Below, piece by piece: positions 16,074 through 25,244 of a stretch of 56,518 bases of DNA (its first letter is position 1; each line of letters starts with the position of its first letter). This DNA is from Lachnospiraceae bacterium (GTDB taxonomy: Bacteria; Bacillota; Clostridia; Lachnospirales; Lachnospiraceae). The stretch covers positions 1 through 56,518 of the forward strand of contig JAAVYA010000052.1 in NCBI GenBank assembly GCA_022790855.1, in the 5' to 3' direction. The notes beneath the pieces were generated by a model, which was not told the origin of the DNA, ran no database searches, and saw only the letters and a list, made by a program, of their open reading frames with translations. The position numbers and the translations under genes were made by a program.

Positions 16074-18032
16074 ATGAAGGAATCAGATGTAAGATATTTG
16101 AAGGGACTGTCAAAGCAGTATCCTACCATAGCACTTGCGGCAACGGAGATTATCAATCTCCAGGCGATTTTGAGCCTTCCAAAGGGGACAGAGCATTTTA
16201 TTACAGATATTCACGGGGAGTATGAACAATTCCAGCATGTGCTGAAAAACGGCTCCGGGGCCATCAAACGGAAAATAGAAGATGAATTTGGCAATACGTT
16301 TTCCGTGTCAGAGAAAAAGGCCATTGCTACGTTAATTTATTACCCGGAACTGAAGTTAAAGCAGGTGCAGAAACAGGAGAAGGATATCGAAGACTGGTAT
16401 AAGGTAACAATTTTCAGGCTGACCAGGATCTGTAAGGCGGCATCGTCAAAATATACCAGATCTAAGGTGCGGAAATCTCTTCCCAAGGATTTTGCGTATG
16501 TCATTGAAGAACTGATGACGGGACGGCAGGATATGTCGGATCAGGAAGCATATTACAATGAAATCATTAATTCCGTTATCCGCACCCAGCGGGCGCCGGA
16601 GCTGATTGTGGCGTTCTGCAATTTGATCCGCAGATTTGTGGTGGATCATCTCCATGTGGTGGGGGACATTTTTGACAGAGGTCCGTACCCTCATTTGATT
16701 ATGGATACGCTGATGGAACATCATTCCGTGGATATCCAGTGGGGAAACCATGACGTCCTGTGGATGGGGGCCGCTGCAGGGAATCCCTGCTGTATTGCAA
16801 ATGTGATCCGGATATCCGCCAAATACGGGAACCTGAATATTTTAGAGGAAGGCTACGGCATCAATCTGATTCCCTTAGCCCGTCTGGCTATGACGAGATA
16901 TGAAAAAGACGTCTGCGGGGCGTTTAAACTGGATTACCGGGAAGACGAATATGATATTAAAGAAGCCATGCTGGATGAAAAAATGCATAAGGCCATCTCC
17001 ATCATACAGTTCAAACTGGAAGGGCAGTTGATCCTGAGGCGGCCGGAATTTGAAATGGGTCATCGTCTGCTGCTGGATAAGATGGATCTGGAAAAAGGCA
17101 CCGTGGTTGTGGACGGCAAAACATATCCTTTGAGGGAAAAGACATTTCCTACTTTGGATATGAAGCATCCTTATGAGCTGACGCCGGAGGAAGCCGATGT
17201 GGTGGAACGTCTGACCCAGGCGTTCGTAAACTGTGAACGTCTGCAGCGCCACATACGGTTTTTATATGCCAAGGGCAGTTTGTACAAGGTATACAATTCT
17301 AATTTGCTGTACCACGGCTGCGTTCCCTTTAATGAAGACGGAACCTTCAAAAAGGTAAACATCTTTGGAGAATATTACAGTGGGAAAGCTCTTTATGACG
17401 TATTGGAGCATTATGCCAGAAAGGGTTATTTTGCCATCGAGCCGGAGGAGAAGCAAAAAGGGCTGGATATTCTTTGGTTTATTTGGAAAAATGCCAATTC
17501 CCCGGTGTTCGGAAAATCCAAAATGACCACCTTTGAACGGTATTTGATCGCAGATAAATCCACCCATAAGGAACCTAAAAATCCTTACTACCGCCTGATC
17601 GAGAAAGAAGAGATTGTCAATAAAATCCTGACGGAGTTCGGGCTTCCTGCGGAAGGTTCCCATATCATCAACGGACATATTCCGGTGGAATCTAAAAAAG
17701 GAGAATCTCCGGTGAAATGCAACGGGAAGCTTTTGATCATTGACGGAGGGTTTTCCAAAGCCTATCAGACCAAAACCGGGATTGCCGGGTATACTTTGAT
17801 CTACAATTCTTACGGCCTGCTACTGGCAGCCCATGAGCCCTTTGAGTCTATGGAGAAGGCGGTGCAGGATGAGAGCGATATCCATTCCCATACGGTACTG
17901 GTGCAGCAGGTCATGCGCCGGGAGACGGTTGCGGATACGGATGTGGGGAAGGAGATCCAGGCCAATATCAAGGATTTGGAGGAGCTCTTGGCTGCATATC
18001 GAGAGGGGATTATCGTGGAGGCAGCAGTTTGA
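16074..18032 (+). CDS. fbp: fructose-1,6-bisphosphatase, class III
   Basis: A 652-residue class III (Firmicutes-type) fructose bisphosphatase, the gluconeogenic enzyme converting fructose 1,6-bisphosphate to fructose 6-phosphate. It carries the metallophosphoesterase signatures ITDIHGEYEQF near residue 43, GDIFDRGPYP near 198, GNHDVLW near 224 and INGHIP in the C-terminal half, and has the usual length of this class (about 640-670). AAGGGGGAT precedes the start. It stands 72 bases after dapB and 63 before a chemotaxis receptor, with no functional tie to either. Confidence 0.96.
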   Translation: MKESDVRYLKGLSKQYPTIALAATEIINLQAILSLPKGTEHFITDIHGEYEQFQHVLKNGSGAIKRKIEDEFGNTFSVSEKKAIATLIYYPELKLKQVQKQEKDIEDWYKVTIFRLTRICKAASSKYTRSKVRKSLPKDFAYVIEELMTGRQDMSDQEAYYNEIINSVIRTQRAPELIVAFCNLIRRFVVDHLHVVGDIFDRGPYPHLIMDTLMEHHSVDIQWGNHDVLWMGAAAGNPCCIANVIRISAKYGNLNILEEGYGINLIPLARLAMTRYEKDVCGAFKLDYREDEYDIKEAMLDEKMHKAISIIQFKLEGQLILRRPEFEMGHRLLLDKMDLEKGTVVVDGKTYPLREKTFPTLDMKHPYELTPEEADVVERLTQAFVNCERLQRHIRFLYAKGSLYKVYNSNLLYHGCVPFNEDGTFKKVNIFGEYYSGKALYDVLEHYARKGYFAIEPEEKQKGLDILWFIWKNANSPVFGKSKMTTFERYLIADKSTHKEPKNPYYRLIEKEEIVNKILTEFGLPAEGSHIINGHIPVESKKGESPVKCNGKLLIIDGGFSKAYQTKTGIAGYTLIYNSYGLLLAAHEPFESMEKAVQDESDIHSHTVLVQQVMRRETVADTDVGKEIQANIKDLEELLAAYREGIIVEAAV

Positions 18033-18095
18033 CGCCGGAGGATTCTTTTTTAAAAGAGGAGCGAATCTGCTCCATACACAAAAGGAGAAGCTAGA

Positions 18096-19772
18096 ATGAA
18101 AAAAGCAATCAATCAATCGGTCTTGTCTTTTATTTTAAGTGGGGTTTCTGTTTTGTCCCTGATATTTATGGTAATTTCCATGGTACAGTACAGTGATATA
18201 AATAAAAAGCTGGATCAGGCAAACGAAGATCGTATTTTATTGACCTATAATGCCAACCGTTTTATGAATGGCTCCGCCTATTTGACAAATGAAGTGCGGG
18301 CGTTTGCCTCCACAGGGGATCAGGAGCATTATGATAATTATTGGAATGAGGTGAATACACTAAAGAACCGTGATGAAGGCGTTGCGGCTATGGAAGCGAT
18401 TGGGATTACGGACGAGGAGCAGGCCATGATCCGGGAAATGTCTTCCCTTTCCAATAATCTGGTGCCTTTGGAAGAGGAAGCGATGAAACAAGTCCAGGCG
18501 GGACAGCGGGAAGAAGCTCTTGCTTATGTGTATGGGGAAGAGTATAAGACCGTGATCACGAAAATTAATGCTTTGAAAGAGCAGTTTTTGACGACTTTGG
18601 ACGGCCGGGCAGCCACTCGTGTGGAGCAGTTGAGACAAAGGGCAGATACGATCAAGGCGGGAATGGTTATCGCTATGGTGATTGTTGCCGTAATGCAGAT
18701 TTCCAGCATGGTGATTACAAGGAGAAAGATCCTGCGTCCGGTGATCGCAGTCAAAGATCAGATGGGAGAGATTTCCCAGGGAAATCTTTCGACAGAGTTT
18801 TCTTTGCGGCCGGATACTTCGGAGATCGGAACTCTGGTGCAATCCATCCATGAGACGAAGCGGGAATTAAAACGATACATTTCTGATATTGATGCAAAAC
18901 TGGCACAAATGGCGGAAGGAAAGATGGATTTGACCATTGGTAGCGACTACCGGGGAGAGTTCAGGCCAATTCAAGAAGCAATGCGGCAGATTCTCGACGC
19001 GTTAAACGGTGCGCTTTCCAGGATCCGTGTGACGGCAGAGCAAGTATCCGAAGAATCGAAGCGTATGGCTACCGGGGCTCAGACGCTATCCAACGGAGCT
19101 ACCCAGCAGGCGTCTGCGGTGGAGGAATTGTCCGCTAGTATTCAGGAATTATCGAAGCAGGTGGACAGCACCTCCGAAGATGCGTCCAATGCCCGGCGGT
19201 CTTCAGAAGACGCTGCCATACAGCTTCAGCTGTGCAGTGAGAAAATGCAGGAACTGACGGCTGCTATGGAGGATATTTCCAAATCTTCTCAGCAGATCGG
19301 AGGAATTATTAAGACGATTGAGGACATTTCATTCCAGACAAATATACTGGCTTTAAATGCGGCTGTGGAAGCGGCCCGGGCCGGGACGGCAGGAAAAGGG
19401 TTTGCAGTCGTGGCGGAGGAAGTGCAGACATTGGCCAATAAGAGCGCCGTATCCGCCCAGAATATTACAGAATTGATAGAAGCTTCCATACATCTTGTGG
19501 AGAAAGGCACCGTCCTTTCGGCGGATACTATGGAAGCGCTTATGGGAGGCGTGGCCGGCTCCAGAAAATCAACGGAACTGGTGGGCCGGATTGCATCGTC
19601 TGCGATGCAGCAGGCAGAATCTCTAAGACAGCTGACCCAGGGGATGGATTTGATTGCCGAGGTAGTGCAGACCAATGCATTGACGGCAGAAGAATCGGCG
19701 AATTCTGCGGAAGGACTTTATGGGCAGGCAGAAGAGTTGAAAATTTCCGTTCAAAAGTTCCGGCTCCGGTAA
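18096..19772 (+). CDS. methyl-accepting chemotaxis protein
   Basis: A 558-residue transmembrane receptor. Order of parts: N-terminal membrane helix (about 10-30), a four-helix-bundle type extracellular sensor (about 35-185), a second membrane helix (about 188-208), two HAMP-like stretches (about 210-320) and the signalling domain with the conserved hairpin tip FQTNILALNAAVEAARAG and GFAVVAEEV. The ligand cannot be told from sequence. The C-terminal methyltransferase-docking pentapeptide is absent. No che genes are nearby, so it is an orphan receptor feeding a system encoded elsewhere. Start supported by AAAGGAG. Confidence 0.93.
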   Translation: MKKAINQSVLSFILSGVSVLSLIFMVISMVQYSDINKKLDQANEDRILLTYNANRFMNGSAYLTNEVRAFASTGDQEHYDNYWNEVNTLKNRDEGVAAMEAIGITDEEQAMIREMSSLSNNLVPLEEEAMKQVQAGQREEALAYVYGEEYKTVITKINALKEQFLTTLDGRAATRVEQLRQRADTIKAGMVIAMVIVAVMQISSMVITRRKILRPVIAVKDQMGEISQGNLSTEFSLRPDTSEIGTLVQSIHETKRELKRYISDIDAKLAQMAEGKMDLTIGSDYRGEFRPIQEAMRQILDALNGALSRIRVTAEQVSEESKRMATGAQTLSNGATQQASAVEELSASIQELSKQVDSTSEDASNARRSSEDAAIQLQLCSEKMQELTAAMEDISKSSQQIGGIIKTIEDISFQTNILALNAAVEAARAGTAGKGFAVVAEEVQTLANKSAVSAQNITELIEASIHLVEKGTVLSADTMEALMGGVAGSRKSTELVGRIASSAMQQAESLRQLTQGMDLIAEVVQTNALTAEESANSAEGLYGQAEELKISVQKFRLR

Positions 19773-19832
19773 TTGGAGAATCAAATATCCATGCAAGCAT
19801 GCCTATTCTTCTCATTGCTCGCGGGAATAAAG

Positions 19833-19884
19833 AAAAAGGCACAGAAGGATTCTGCAAATGCAGAATCCTTCTGTGCCTTTTTTA
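19833..19884. terminator. bidirectional terminator
   Basis: A near-perfect hairpin of more than 20 bp (AAAAAGGCACAGAAGG ... CCTTCTGTGCCTTTTTT) with A-run on one side and T-run on the other, between the convergent chemotaxis receptor and the small membrane protein genes; it can end both transcripts. Confidence 0.9.
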
Positions 19885-19907
19885 AACAGCCTAGAGCGCG
19901 TTTCTGA

Positions 19908-20216
19908 TCATTCTTCCGTATCTTCGTCTTCCGTACCGTCTTCTTCCAATTCGGCATCATCCTCTGCCGGCAGTTCCTCTTCTGGAGAAATCCCGGACAG
20001 ATAATTCTGAAGAGAGGACAAATCCACTTCCGTCTGAGACGATGCTATTTTTTTTGCGGTGCTGTCATAGGCAGAATATCCAATCCATCCCACGATGGCA
20101 AGGCACACGATAGAGCCGACAACTTTTGTGATCATACGGTTTCGTTTTTGCTTTTTCAGGATCTGTTTGCGGTTCGCTTTTTCCTGTTTGTATTTGTTGA
20201 CTTTTTCCTGACTCAT
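19908..20216 (-). CDS. small membrane protein with acidic tail, function unknown
   Basis: A 102-residue protein: a strongly basic Lys/Gln-rich N-terminus (about 1-30), one membrane helix (about 32-50) and a short extracellular part ending in a run of Glu and Asp. The start at 20216 has AAAGGAGAT 6 bases upstream; the frame is open further upstream but that part lacks a ribosome binding site. I do not recognise the family beyond this topology. It is divergently arranged to thyA. Confidence 0.65.
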   Translation of the reverse strand: MSQEKVNKYKQEKANRKQILKKQKRNRMITKVVGSIVCLAIVGWIGYSAYDSTAKKIASSQTEVDLSSLQNYLSGISPEEELPAEDDAELEEDGTEDEDTEE

Positions 20217-20380
20217 TTGAAATCTCCTTTGGATAGAATTATTACAGGCAAAAAAAGGGGAACATGTCCCCTTCGGCCTTTTGTACAGTATACACCATAT
20301 TTGTGAAAAAGTGTTGAATAAAATAAAAAAAATCAAAAAAATCGGTTCTTTTCTACGGGTTACATTTTGAAAGGGGTTAT

Positions 20381-20388
20381 GCTATAAT
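20381..20388 (+). promoter_or_regulatory. extended -10 promoter of thyA
   Basis: TGCTATAAT (TATAAT at 20383-20388) is a perfect extended -10 element about 40 bases before the thyA start; no good -35 box lies at 16-18 bases, as is typical for extended -10 promoters. Confidence 0.65.
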
Positions 20389-20427
20389 CGACAGTATTAT
20401 GGATGATGACATATGAGGAGGAATTGG

Positions 20428-21276
20428 ATGAGCTTAGCGGACGGAATTTTTATTGATATGTGCCAGGATATTTTAGAACATGGGGTGAGCACCCAGGGAG
20501 AAAAGGTACGGCCCAAGTGGGAGGATGGAACCAGCGCATATACCATTAAGAAATTCGGGGTGGTGAACCGGTATGATCTCAGGAAAGAGTTCCCGGCGAT
20601 TACCCTGCGCAGGACCGCCATTAAAAGCTGCACAGATGAAATGCTGTGGATTTGGCAGAAGAAGTCCAACAATATTCACGATCTCCACAGCCATATTTGG
20701 GATGAATGGGCAGATGAGGATGGCTCCATCGGCAAGGCCTACGGCTACCAGATGGGTGTAAAGCATCAATATAACGAAGGAATGATGGATCAGGTGGACC
20801 GGGTGATTTATGATCTGAAGAACAATCCTTTCAGCAGAAGGATTCTGACAAACCTCTATGTGCACCAGGATCTTCACGAAATGAATCTGTATCCCTGCGC
20901 CTACAGCGTCACATTTAACGTGACTCAGGAAAAAGGAAAGGAAAAGCTGGTGCTGAACGCCGTTTTGAACCAGCGCTCCCAGGATATCCTGACGGCCAAT
21001 AACTGGAATGTATGCCAATATGCGGTACTGGTCCACATGCTGGCCCAGGTGAGTAATATGGAGGCGGGAGAACTGCTCCATGTGATTGCAGACGCCCATA
21101 TTTATGACAGGCATATTCCCATTGTCCGAGAACTGATTCAAAGGGAGACTTATGAGGCTCCGAAGTTCTGGCTGAATCCAGAGGTAAGGGATTTTTACCA
21201 GTTTACCAGAGAAGACGTGCGCCTTGAGAATTATGTGACAGGGGAGCAGATTACGGATATTCCTGTAGCGGTTTAG
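20428..21276 (+). CDS. thyA: thymidylate synthase
   Basis: ThyA methylates dUMP to dTMP using methylene-tetrahydrofolate. The 282-residue chain contains the nucleophile Cys157 in LYPCAYS, the phosphate-binding Arg pair SRRIL (137-138), the QRSQD segment, an Asn in NNWNV that selects dUMP, and the HIYDRH motif. The residue after the catalytic Cys is Ala where most ThyA proteins have His (PCH), and the second signature reads QRSQD rather than QRS(C/A)D, marking a divergent branch. The start at 20428 lies 6 bases after AGGAGG. The partner gene folA follows 12 bases downstream, recycling the dihydrofolate that ThyA produces. Confidence 0.93.
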   Translation: MSLADGIFIDMCQDILEHGVSTQGEKVRPKWEDGTSAYTIKKFGVVNRYDLRKEFPAITLRRTAIKSCTDEMLWIWQKKSNNIHDLHSHIWDEWADEDGSIGKAYGYQMGVKHQYNEGMMDQVDRVIYDLKNNPFSRRILTNLYVHQDLHEMNLYPCAYSVTFNVTQEKGKEKLVLNAVLNQRSQDILTANNWNVCQYAVLVHMLAQVSNMEAGELLHVIADAHIYDRHIPIVRELIQRETYEAPKFWLNPEVRDFYQFTREDVRLENYVTGEQITDIPVAV

Positions 21277-21288
21277 GAAGGAGAATAT

Positions 21289-21786
21289 ATGAATTTAATT
21301 GCGGCAGTGGACAAAAATTGGGCCATAGGCTTGAACAATAAATTGCTGGTGCGGATTCCGGAGGACCAAAAGTTTTTCCGTGAGACGACGACAGGAAAAG
21401 TGGTGGTGATGGGAAGGAAAACATTGGAAAGCTTTCCCGGAGGGCTGCCATTGAAAAATCGGATTAACATTGTCTTAACCAGGGACAGGAATTATAAGGC
21501 AAAGGATGTGATCCTTGTTTATTCCCTGGAGGAGCTGCGAGAGGAGCTTCAGAAATATTCCAGTGAAGATATTTATGTCATCGGCGGGGAGAGCATATAC
21601 CGGCAGCTTTTGGATGACTGTGATGTGGCTCATATCACCAAAATTGATTATGCTTATGAAGCGGACGCATGGTTTCCCAATCTGGATGAACGTGGGGAAT
21701 GGGAAATTCGGGCGGACAGCGAGGAACAGACATATTTTGACCTGGAATATTATTTTTATCGCTATGAAAAAAGAAAAACCAAATAG
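21289..21786 (+). CDS. folA: dihydrofolate reductase
   Basis: A 165-residue dihydrofolate reductase that regenerates tetrahydrofolate with NADPH. It has the typical N-terminus (MNLIAAVDKNWAIG), the substrate loop with the catalytic acid in RIPEDQKFF, the NADPH-binding GRKTLESFPGG region and the IGGESIY motif. It follows thyA by 12 bases behind AAGGAG, forming the common thyA-folA pair. Confidence 0.96.
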   Translation: MNLIAAVDKNWAIGLNNKLLVRIPEDQKFFRETTTGKVVVMGRKTLESFPGGLPLKNRINIVLTRDRNYKAKDVILVYSLEELREELQKYSSEDIYVIGGESIYRQLLDDCDVAHITKIDYAYEADAWFPNLDERGEWEIRADSEEQTYFDLEYYFYRYEKRKTK

Positions 21787-21803
21787 AAAGAAATGAAAAC
21801 CAA

Positions 21804-22757
21804 ATGGAGAACTTTATTTACAGCATCAATGTCACTATCCCGATTTTTCTCGTTATGGTCATTGGATGGGCGCTACGGCAGATCGGGATGCTGAATGATG
21901 ATTTTGTAAAAGTATGCAATAAATTTAACTTTAAAGTGACGCTGCCCTTTTTGCTGTTTCGGGATATTTCCGGCGTGGATATCAAGGCGGTCTTCGACTT
22001 AAAATACGTGGTGTTCTGCGCCGTCGCCACTACCATATGTTTTTGGGCCATCTGGGGCGGGGCGAAATTATTTGTAAAAGACAAATCCATCGTAGGAGCG
22101 TTTGTCCAGGCCTCCTTCCGCAGCAGCGCGGCGGTTATGGGGCTGGCCTTTATCCAGAATATCTACGGGCAGTCGGCCATGGGGCCTTTGATGATCATCG
22201 GAGCCGTACCCCTTTATAACATTTATTCGGTGATCGTTTTGACCTTTGAGGGGCAAAGCTCCCAGGGGGAGAAGGACACGGGGAAAATAAAGACGGCGTG
22301 TATCAATATTTTAAAGAATCCGATTATTATTGCAATTTTTCTGGGACTTGTGGTATCCTTATGCAATATACAGTTTCCCACGATCATACAAAAAACAGTA
22401 GGAAGCGTGTCCCAGATGGCGACGCCTCTGGCGCTGATCGCCATGGGAGCAGGATTTGAAGGGAAAAAAGCGCTGGGAAAGCTTGCGCCTACTTTGGCGG
22501 CTTCCTTGATCAAGCTGGTGGCCCAGGCCCTGGTGTTCATCCCCATTGCGGCGTGGCTGGGGTTTGACGGGGAAAAAATGATCGCTATCGTAGTAATGCT
22601 GGCCGCCCCTACCACCCCAAGCTGTTATATTATGGCAAAAAACATGAACAACGACGGGGTACTTACGGCCAGTACCGTAGTAGTCACCACATTGTTGGCG
22701 GCGTTTACTTTAACGGGCTGGATTTATGTATTGAAATGTGTGGGATTGATCGGTTAA
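21804..22757 (+). CDS. AEC-family transporter
   Basis: A 317-residue integral membrane protein of the auxin efflux carrier (AEC) family with about ten hydrophobic segments in two halves. Family members carry organic acids such as malate out of or into the cell; the substrate here cannot be predicted. The N-terminal IFLVMVIGWALRQIGMLND pattern and the C-terminal APTTPSCYIMAKNM segment are typical. It begins 17 bases after folA with a weak ribosome binding site and may be co-transcribed with thyA-folA, though no metabolic link is apparent. Confidence 0.88.
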   Translation: MENFIYSINVTIPIFLVMVIGWALRQIGMLNDDFVKVCNKFNFKVTLPFLLFRDISGVDIKAVFDLKYVVFCAVATTICFWAIWGGAKLFVKDKSIVGAFVQASFRSSAAVMGLAFIQNIYGQSAMGPLMIIGAVPLYNIYSVIVLTFEGQSSQGEKDTGKIKTACINILKNPIIIAIFLGLVVSLCNIQFPTIIQKTVGSVSQMATPLALIAMGAGFEGKKALGKLAPTLAASLIKLVAQALVFIPIAAWLGFDGEKMIAIVVMLAAPTTPSCYIMAKNMNNDGVLTASTVVVTTLLAAFTLTGWIYVLKCVGLIG

Positions 22758-22819
22758 GAGAGCAGAATTAATGGTGCGGCAGGACAGGAAAGCTGACAGG
22801 CTGGAAAGTGAGGAGAGAA

Positions 22820-24541
22820 ATGGATATTACCGGAAGGAAATTATTTGTAAAAGCATTGATAGAAGAAGGGGTAAATACCGTGTTCGCTTATCCGGGTGGC
22901 ATGGTGACGGATATTCTGGATGAGCTGTATAAAACGGATGTGATCGACCTGGTACTTCCCCGCCATGAACAGGGATTGATCCATGAAGCGGAAGGATATG
23001 CCAAATCCACAGGAAACGTGGGCGTGTGCATTGTCACCAGCGGTCCGGGGGCTACCAATATTATAACCGGGCTGGCGGACGCCCATTATGACAGCATCCC
23101 CCTGGTGTGTTTTACGGGCCAGGTGCCTTTGGGGCTGATTGGCAATGACGCCTTTCAGGAAGTAGATATTGTGGGTATGACCAGAAGTATTACCAAGTAT
23201 GGCGTGACGGTGCGGGATAGAAAGGATTTGGGGCGTATCATCAAGATGGCCTTCCATATTGCCAGGACCGGAAGGCCGGGACCGGTACTGATCGATATTC
23301 CCAAAGACATTCAGACCTCCTCCGGCCCGTCAGAATATCCCAAGAGCGTCAACATCCGGGGCTACAAGCCCAATGAAACCGTACATATCGGTCAGTTGAA
23401 AAAAGGCTATAAGCTGCTGAAGGGAGCCAAACGCCCGCTGTTTTTGCTGGGAGGCGGAATCAATATTGCTCGGGCCAACGAAGCCATGCTGTCCTTGGCG
23501 GAACGGACCCAGATCCCGGTAGTTACCACGATCATGGGAAAAGGGGCTGTGCCCACCAATCATCCTCTTTATATTGGCAACAGCGGAATGCACGGAAAAT
23601 ATGCGGCTAATATTGCAGTAAGCCAATGCGACGTGCTGTTTTCCATCGGAACGCGTTTTAACGACCGGATTACCGGAGATTTGAATGAATTTGCGCCGAA
23701 AGCAAAGATTGTCCATGTGGATGTGGATACGGCTTCCATTTCCAGAAATGTAGTGGTGGATGTGCCGATTGTAGCGGATGCGAATCTGGCGATAGAGAAG
23801 CTTTTGGAATGGGCTGAGCCCCAAAAGACGGAGAAATGGATTGCCCAGATTCGGGAGTGGGATAAAGAAAATCCCCTTGAGATGCGCCGGGATAAAGGGA
23901 TGACGCCTCAGATGATCATGGAACAGATCAATGAGAATTTTGAGGAAGGGATCATCCTTACCGATGTGGGCCAGCATCAGATGTGGGCTACCCAGTATAT
24001 TGAATTGAATGAAAAGAAGCAGTTTATCACATCCGGAGGACTGGGAACTATGGGCTTTGGTTTTCCGGCTGCCATTGGGGCCAAGATTGCCAACCCCAAG
24101 AAGCCGGTGATCTGCATCAGCGGGGATGGAGGTATGCAGATGAATATCCAGGAGATGGCTACTTCTATCGTGCAGGAGGCTCCTGTTATTGTCTGCCTTT
24201 TGAATAATTATTACCTTGGCATGGTACGCCAGATGCAGCAGTTGTGGTACGGCAAGCGATATGAGGCCACCTGTTTAAGACGCCAAAAAGGATGCCCCAG
24301 GGACTGCAAAGGACCGGGAGAGAACTGCCCGCCTTATACGCCGGATTTTGTGAAGCTGGCGGAGAGCTATGGGGCAAAAGGGATTCGGGTATTTCAGGAA
24401 GAGGAGATTGCTCCGGCTCTTTTGCAGGCAAAACAAAATAACGTAACTACGATTATCGAATTCATGATTGCCACGGAAGATATTGTGCTGCCCATGGTAA
24501 AAGGCGGCAATCCTATGAGCGAAATGATATTAAGCAAGTAA
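22820..24541 (+). CDS. ilvB: acetolactate synthase large (catalytic) subunit
   Basis: The thiamine-diphosphate enzyme that makes acetolactate or acetohydroxybutyrate, first shared step of valine, leucine and isoleucine synthesis. The 573-residue chain has YPGG (24-27), catalytic Glu50 in RHEQG, the FAD/regulatory middle domain and the C-terminal ThDP motif SGDGGMQMN with NNYYLGMV downstream. A Cys-containing insert (RRQKGCPRDCKGPGENC) sits near residue 490. The start at 22820 follows GAGGAGAG; an in-frame GTG at 22808 overlaps that site and is less likely. ilvN follows after 13 bases. No T-box or leader peptide was recognised in the 62-base upstream gap. Confidence 0.96.
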   Translation: MDITGRKLFVKALIEEGVNTVFAYPGGMVTDILDELYKTDVIDLVLPRHEQGLIHEAEGYAKSTGNVGVCIVTSGPGATNIITGLADAHYDSIPLVCFTGQVPLGLIGNDAFQEVDIVGMTRSITKYGVTVRDRKDLGRIIKMAFHIARTGRPGPVLIDIPKDIQTSSGPSEYPKSVNIRGYKPNETVHIGQLKKGYKLLKGAKRPLFLLGGGINIARANEAMLSLAERTQIPVVTTIMGKGAVPTNHPLYIGNSGMHGKYAANIAVSQCDVLFSIGTRFNDRITGDLNEFAPKAKIVHVDVDTASISRNVVVDVPIVADANLAIEKLLEWAEPQKTEKWIAQIREWDKENPLEMRRDKGMTPQMIMEQINENFEEGIILTDVGQHQMWATQYIELNEKKQFITSGGLGTMGFGFPAAIGAKIANPKKPVICISGDGGMQMNIQEMATSIVQEAPVIVCLLNNYYLGMVRQMQQLWYGKRYEATCLRRQKGCPRDCKGPGENCPPYTPDFVKLAESYGAKGIRVFQEEEIAPALLQAKQNNVTTIIEFMIATEDIVLPMVKGGNPMSEMILSK

Positions 24542-24554
24542 GGAGGGCCAGAGC

Positions 24555-25076
24555 ATGAGAAACAGATGGATTGCATTATATGTAGAAAATCAGGTGGGCG
24601 TACTGGCAAAAGTCTCCGGGCTCTTTTCCGGAAAGTCTTACAATCTCCAAAGCCTTACCGTAGGCACCACGGAGCATGAGGACATTTCCCGCATGACGAT
24701 TTGCGTTACCAGCGACGACGTTACCTTTGAACAGATTAAAAAGCAGCTGAACCGTATGGTGGAGGTCATCAAGGTAATAGATTTAACTAACGTTCCCATC
24801 CATATGAAAGAGATTCTTTTTGCAAAAGTGAAGAACTGCTCCACTGCGGATAAAGTGGAAGCTTTTCAGATTGCTCAGGCGTTTGACGTGGATGTGGTAG
24901 ATTACGGGGAGGACAGCGTTTTATTGGAGTGCAAGCTAACGGAGCGGAAGAATAATGAGCTGATCGACCTGCTGAGAGCCAGATTTAAGAATATTGAGGT
25001 TGTGAGAGGAGGAGCGGTGGCCATTGAGTCCATCAGCACTTCCTGTGCCGGACGGACAGAATACAAAAAGAAGTAA
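24555..25076 (+). CDS. ilvN: acetolactate synthase small (regulatory) subunit
   Basis: A 173-residue regulatory partner of IlvB that confers valine feedback inhibition. It opens with an ACT domain (about residues 4-75; the pattern NQVGVLAKVSGLFSGK and NLQSLTVG is typical) and ends with the IlvH/IlvN C-terminal domain. It starts 13 bases after ilvB behind AGGAGGG, so both subunits are co-translated in one operon. Confidence 0.95.
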   Translation: MRNRWIALYVENQVGVLAKVSGLFSGKSYNLQSLTVGTTEHEDISRMTICVTSDDVTFEQIKKQLNRMVEVIKVIDLTNVPIHMKEILFAKVKNCSTADKVEAFQIAQAFDVDVVDYGEDSVLLECKLTERKNNELIDLLRARFKNIEVVRGGAVAIESISTSCAGRTEYKKK

Positions 25077-25082
25077 TTTTAT

Positions 25083-25116
25083 GCAGGTTATGGAAAGAAA
25101 CTAAGTTCATAACCTG
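25083..25116 (+). terminator. hairpin after ilvN
   Basis: CAGGTTATG and CATAACCTG form a 9-bp stem with a 15-base loop, seven bases after the ilvN stop. The following TATTTAT is only a weak T-tract, so termination may be partial. Confidence 0.45.
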
Positions 25117-25149
25117 TATTTATGCATATGATAAGCACCAAGAATAATC

Positions 25150-25178
25150 TTGACACTGGGGGAAAAAAGTATAATAAT
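25150..25178 (+). promoter_or_regulatory. promoter of ilvE
   Basis: A perfect TTGACA (25150-25155) is followed by overlapping -10 candidates: AATAAT at 17 bases (25173-25178) and TATAAT at 14 bases (25170-25175). It lies 67 bases before ilvE, indicating a start separate from ilvBN. Confidence 0.6.
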
Positions 25179-25244
25179 TGAAAAAATAGTAAGGTTCTAT
25201 TTCGTCAGAACTGTCTGGAAAATAAGGGATTTGGAGGCGTTATT

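Noticed and set aside
22758..22819. T-box or leader peptide controlling ilvBN
   Set aside because: The gap is 62 bases and has no T-box sequence or branched-chain codon run.
25117..25244. T-box before ilvE
   Set aside because: No AGGGTGG-type T-box or specifier stem was seen; an ordinary promoter explains the gap.
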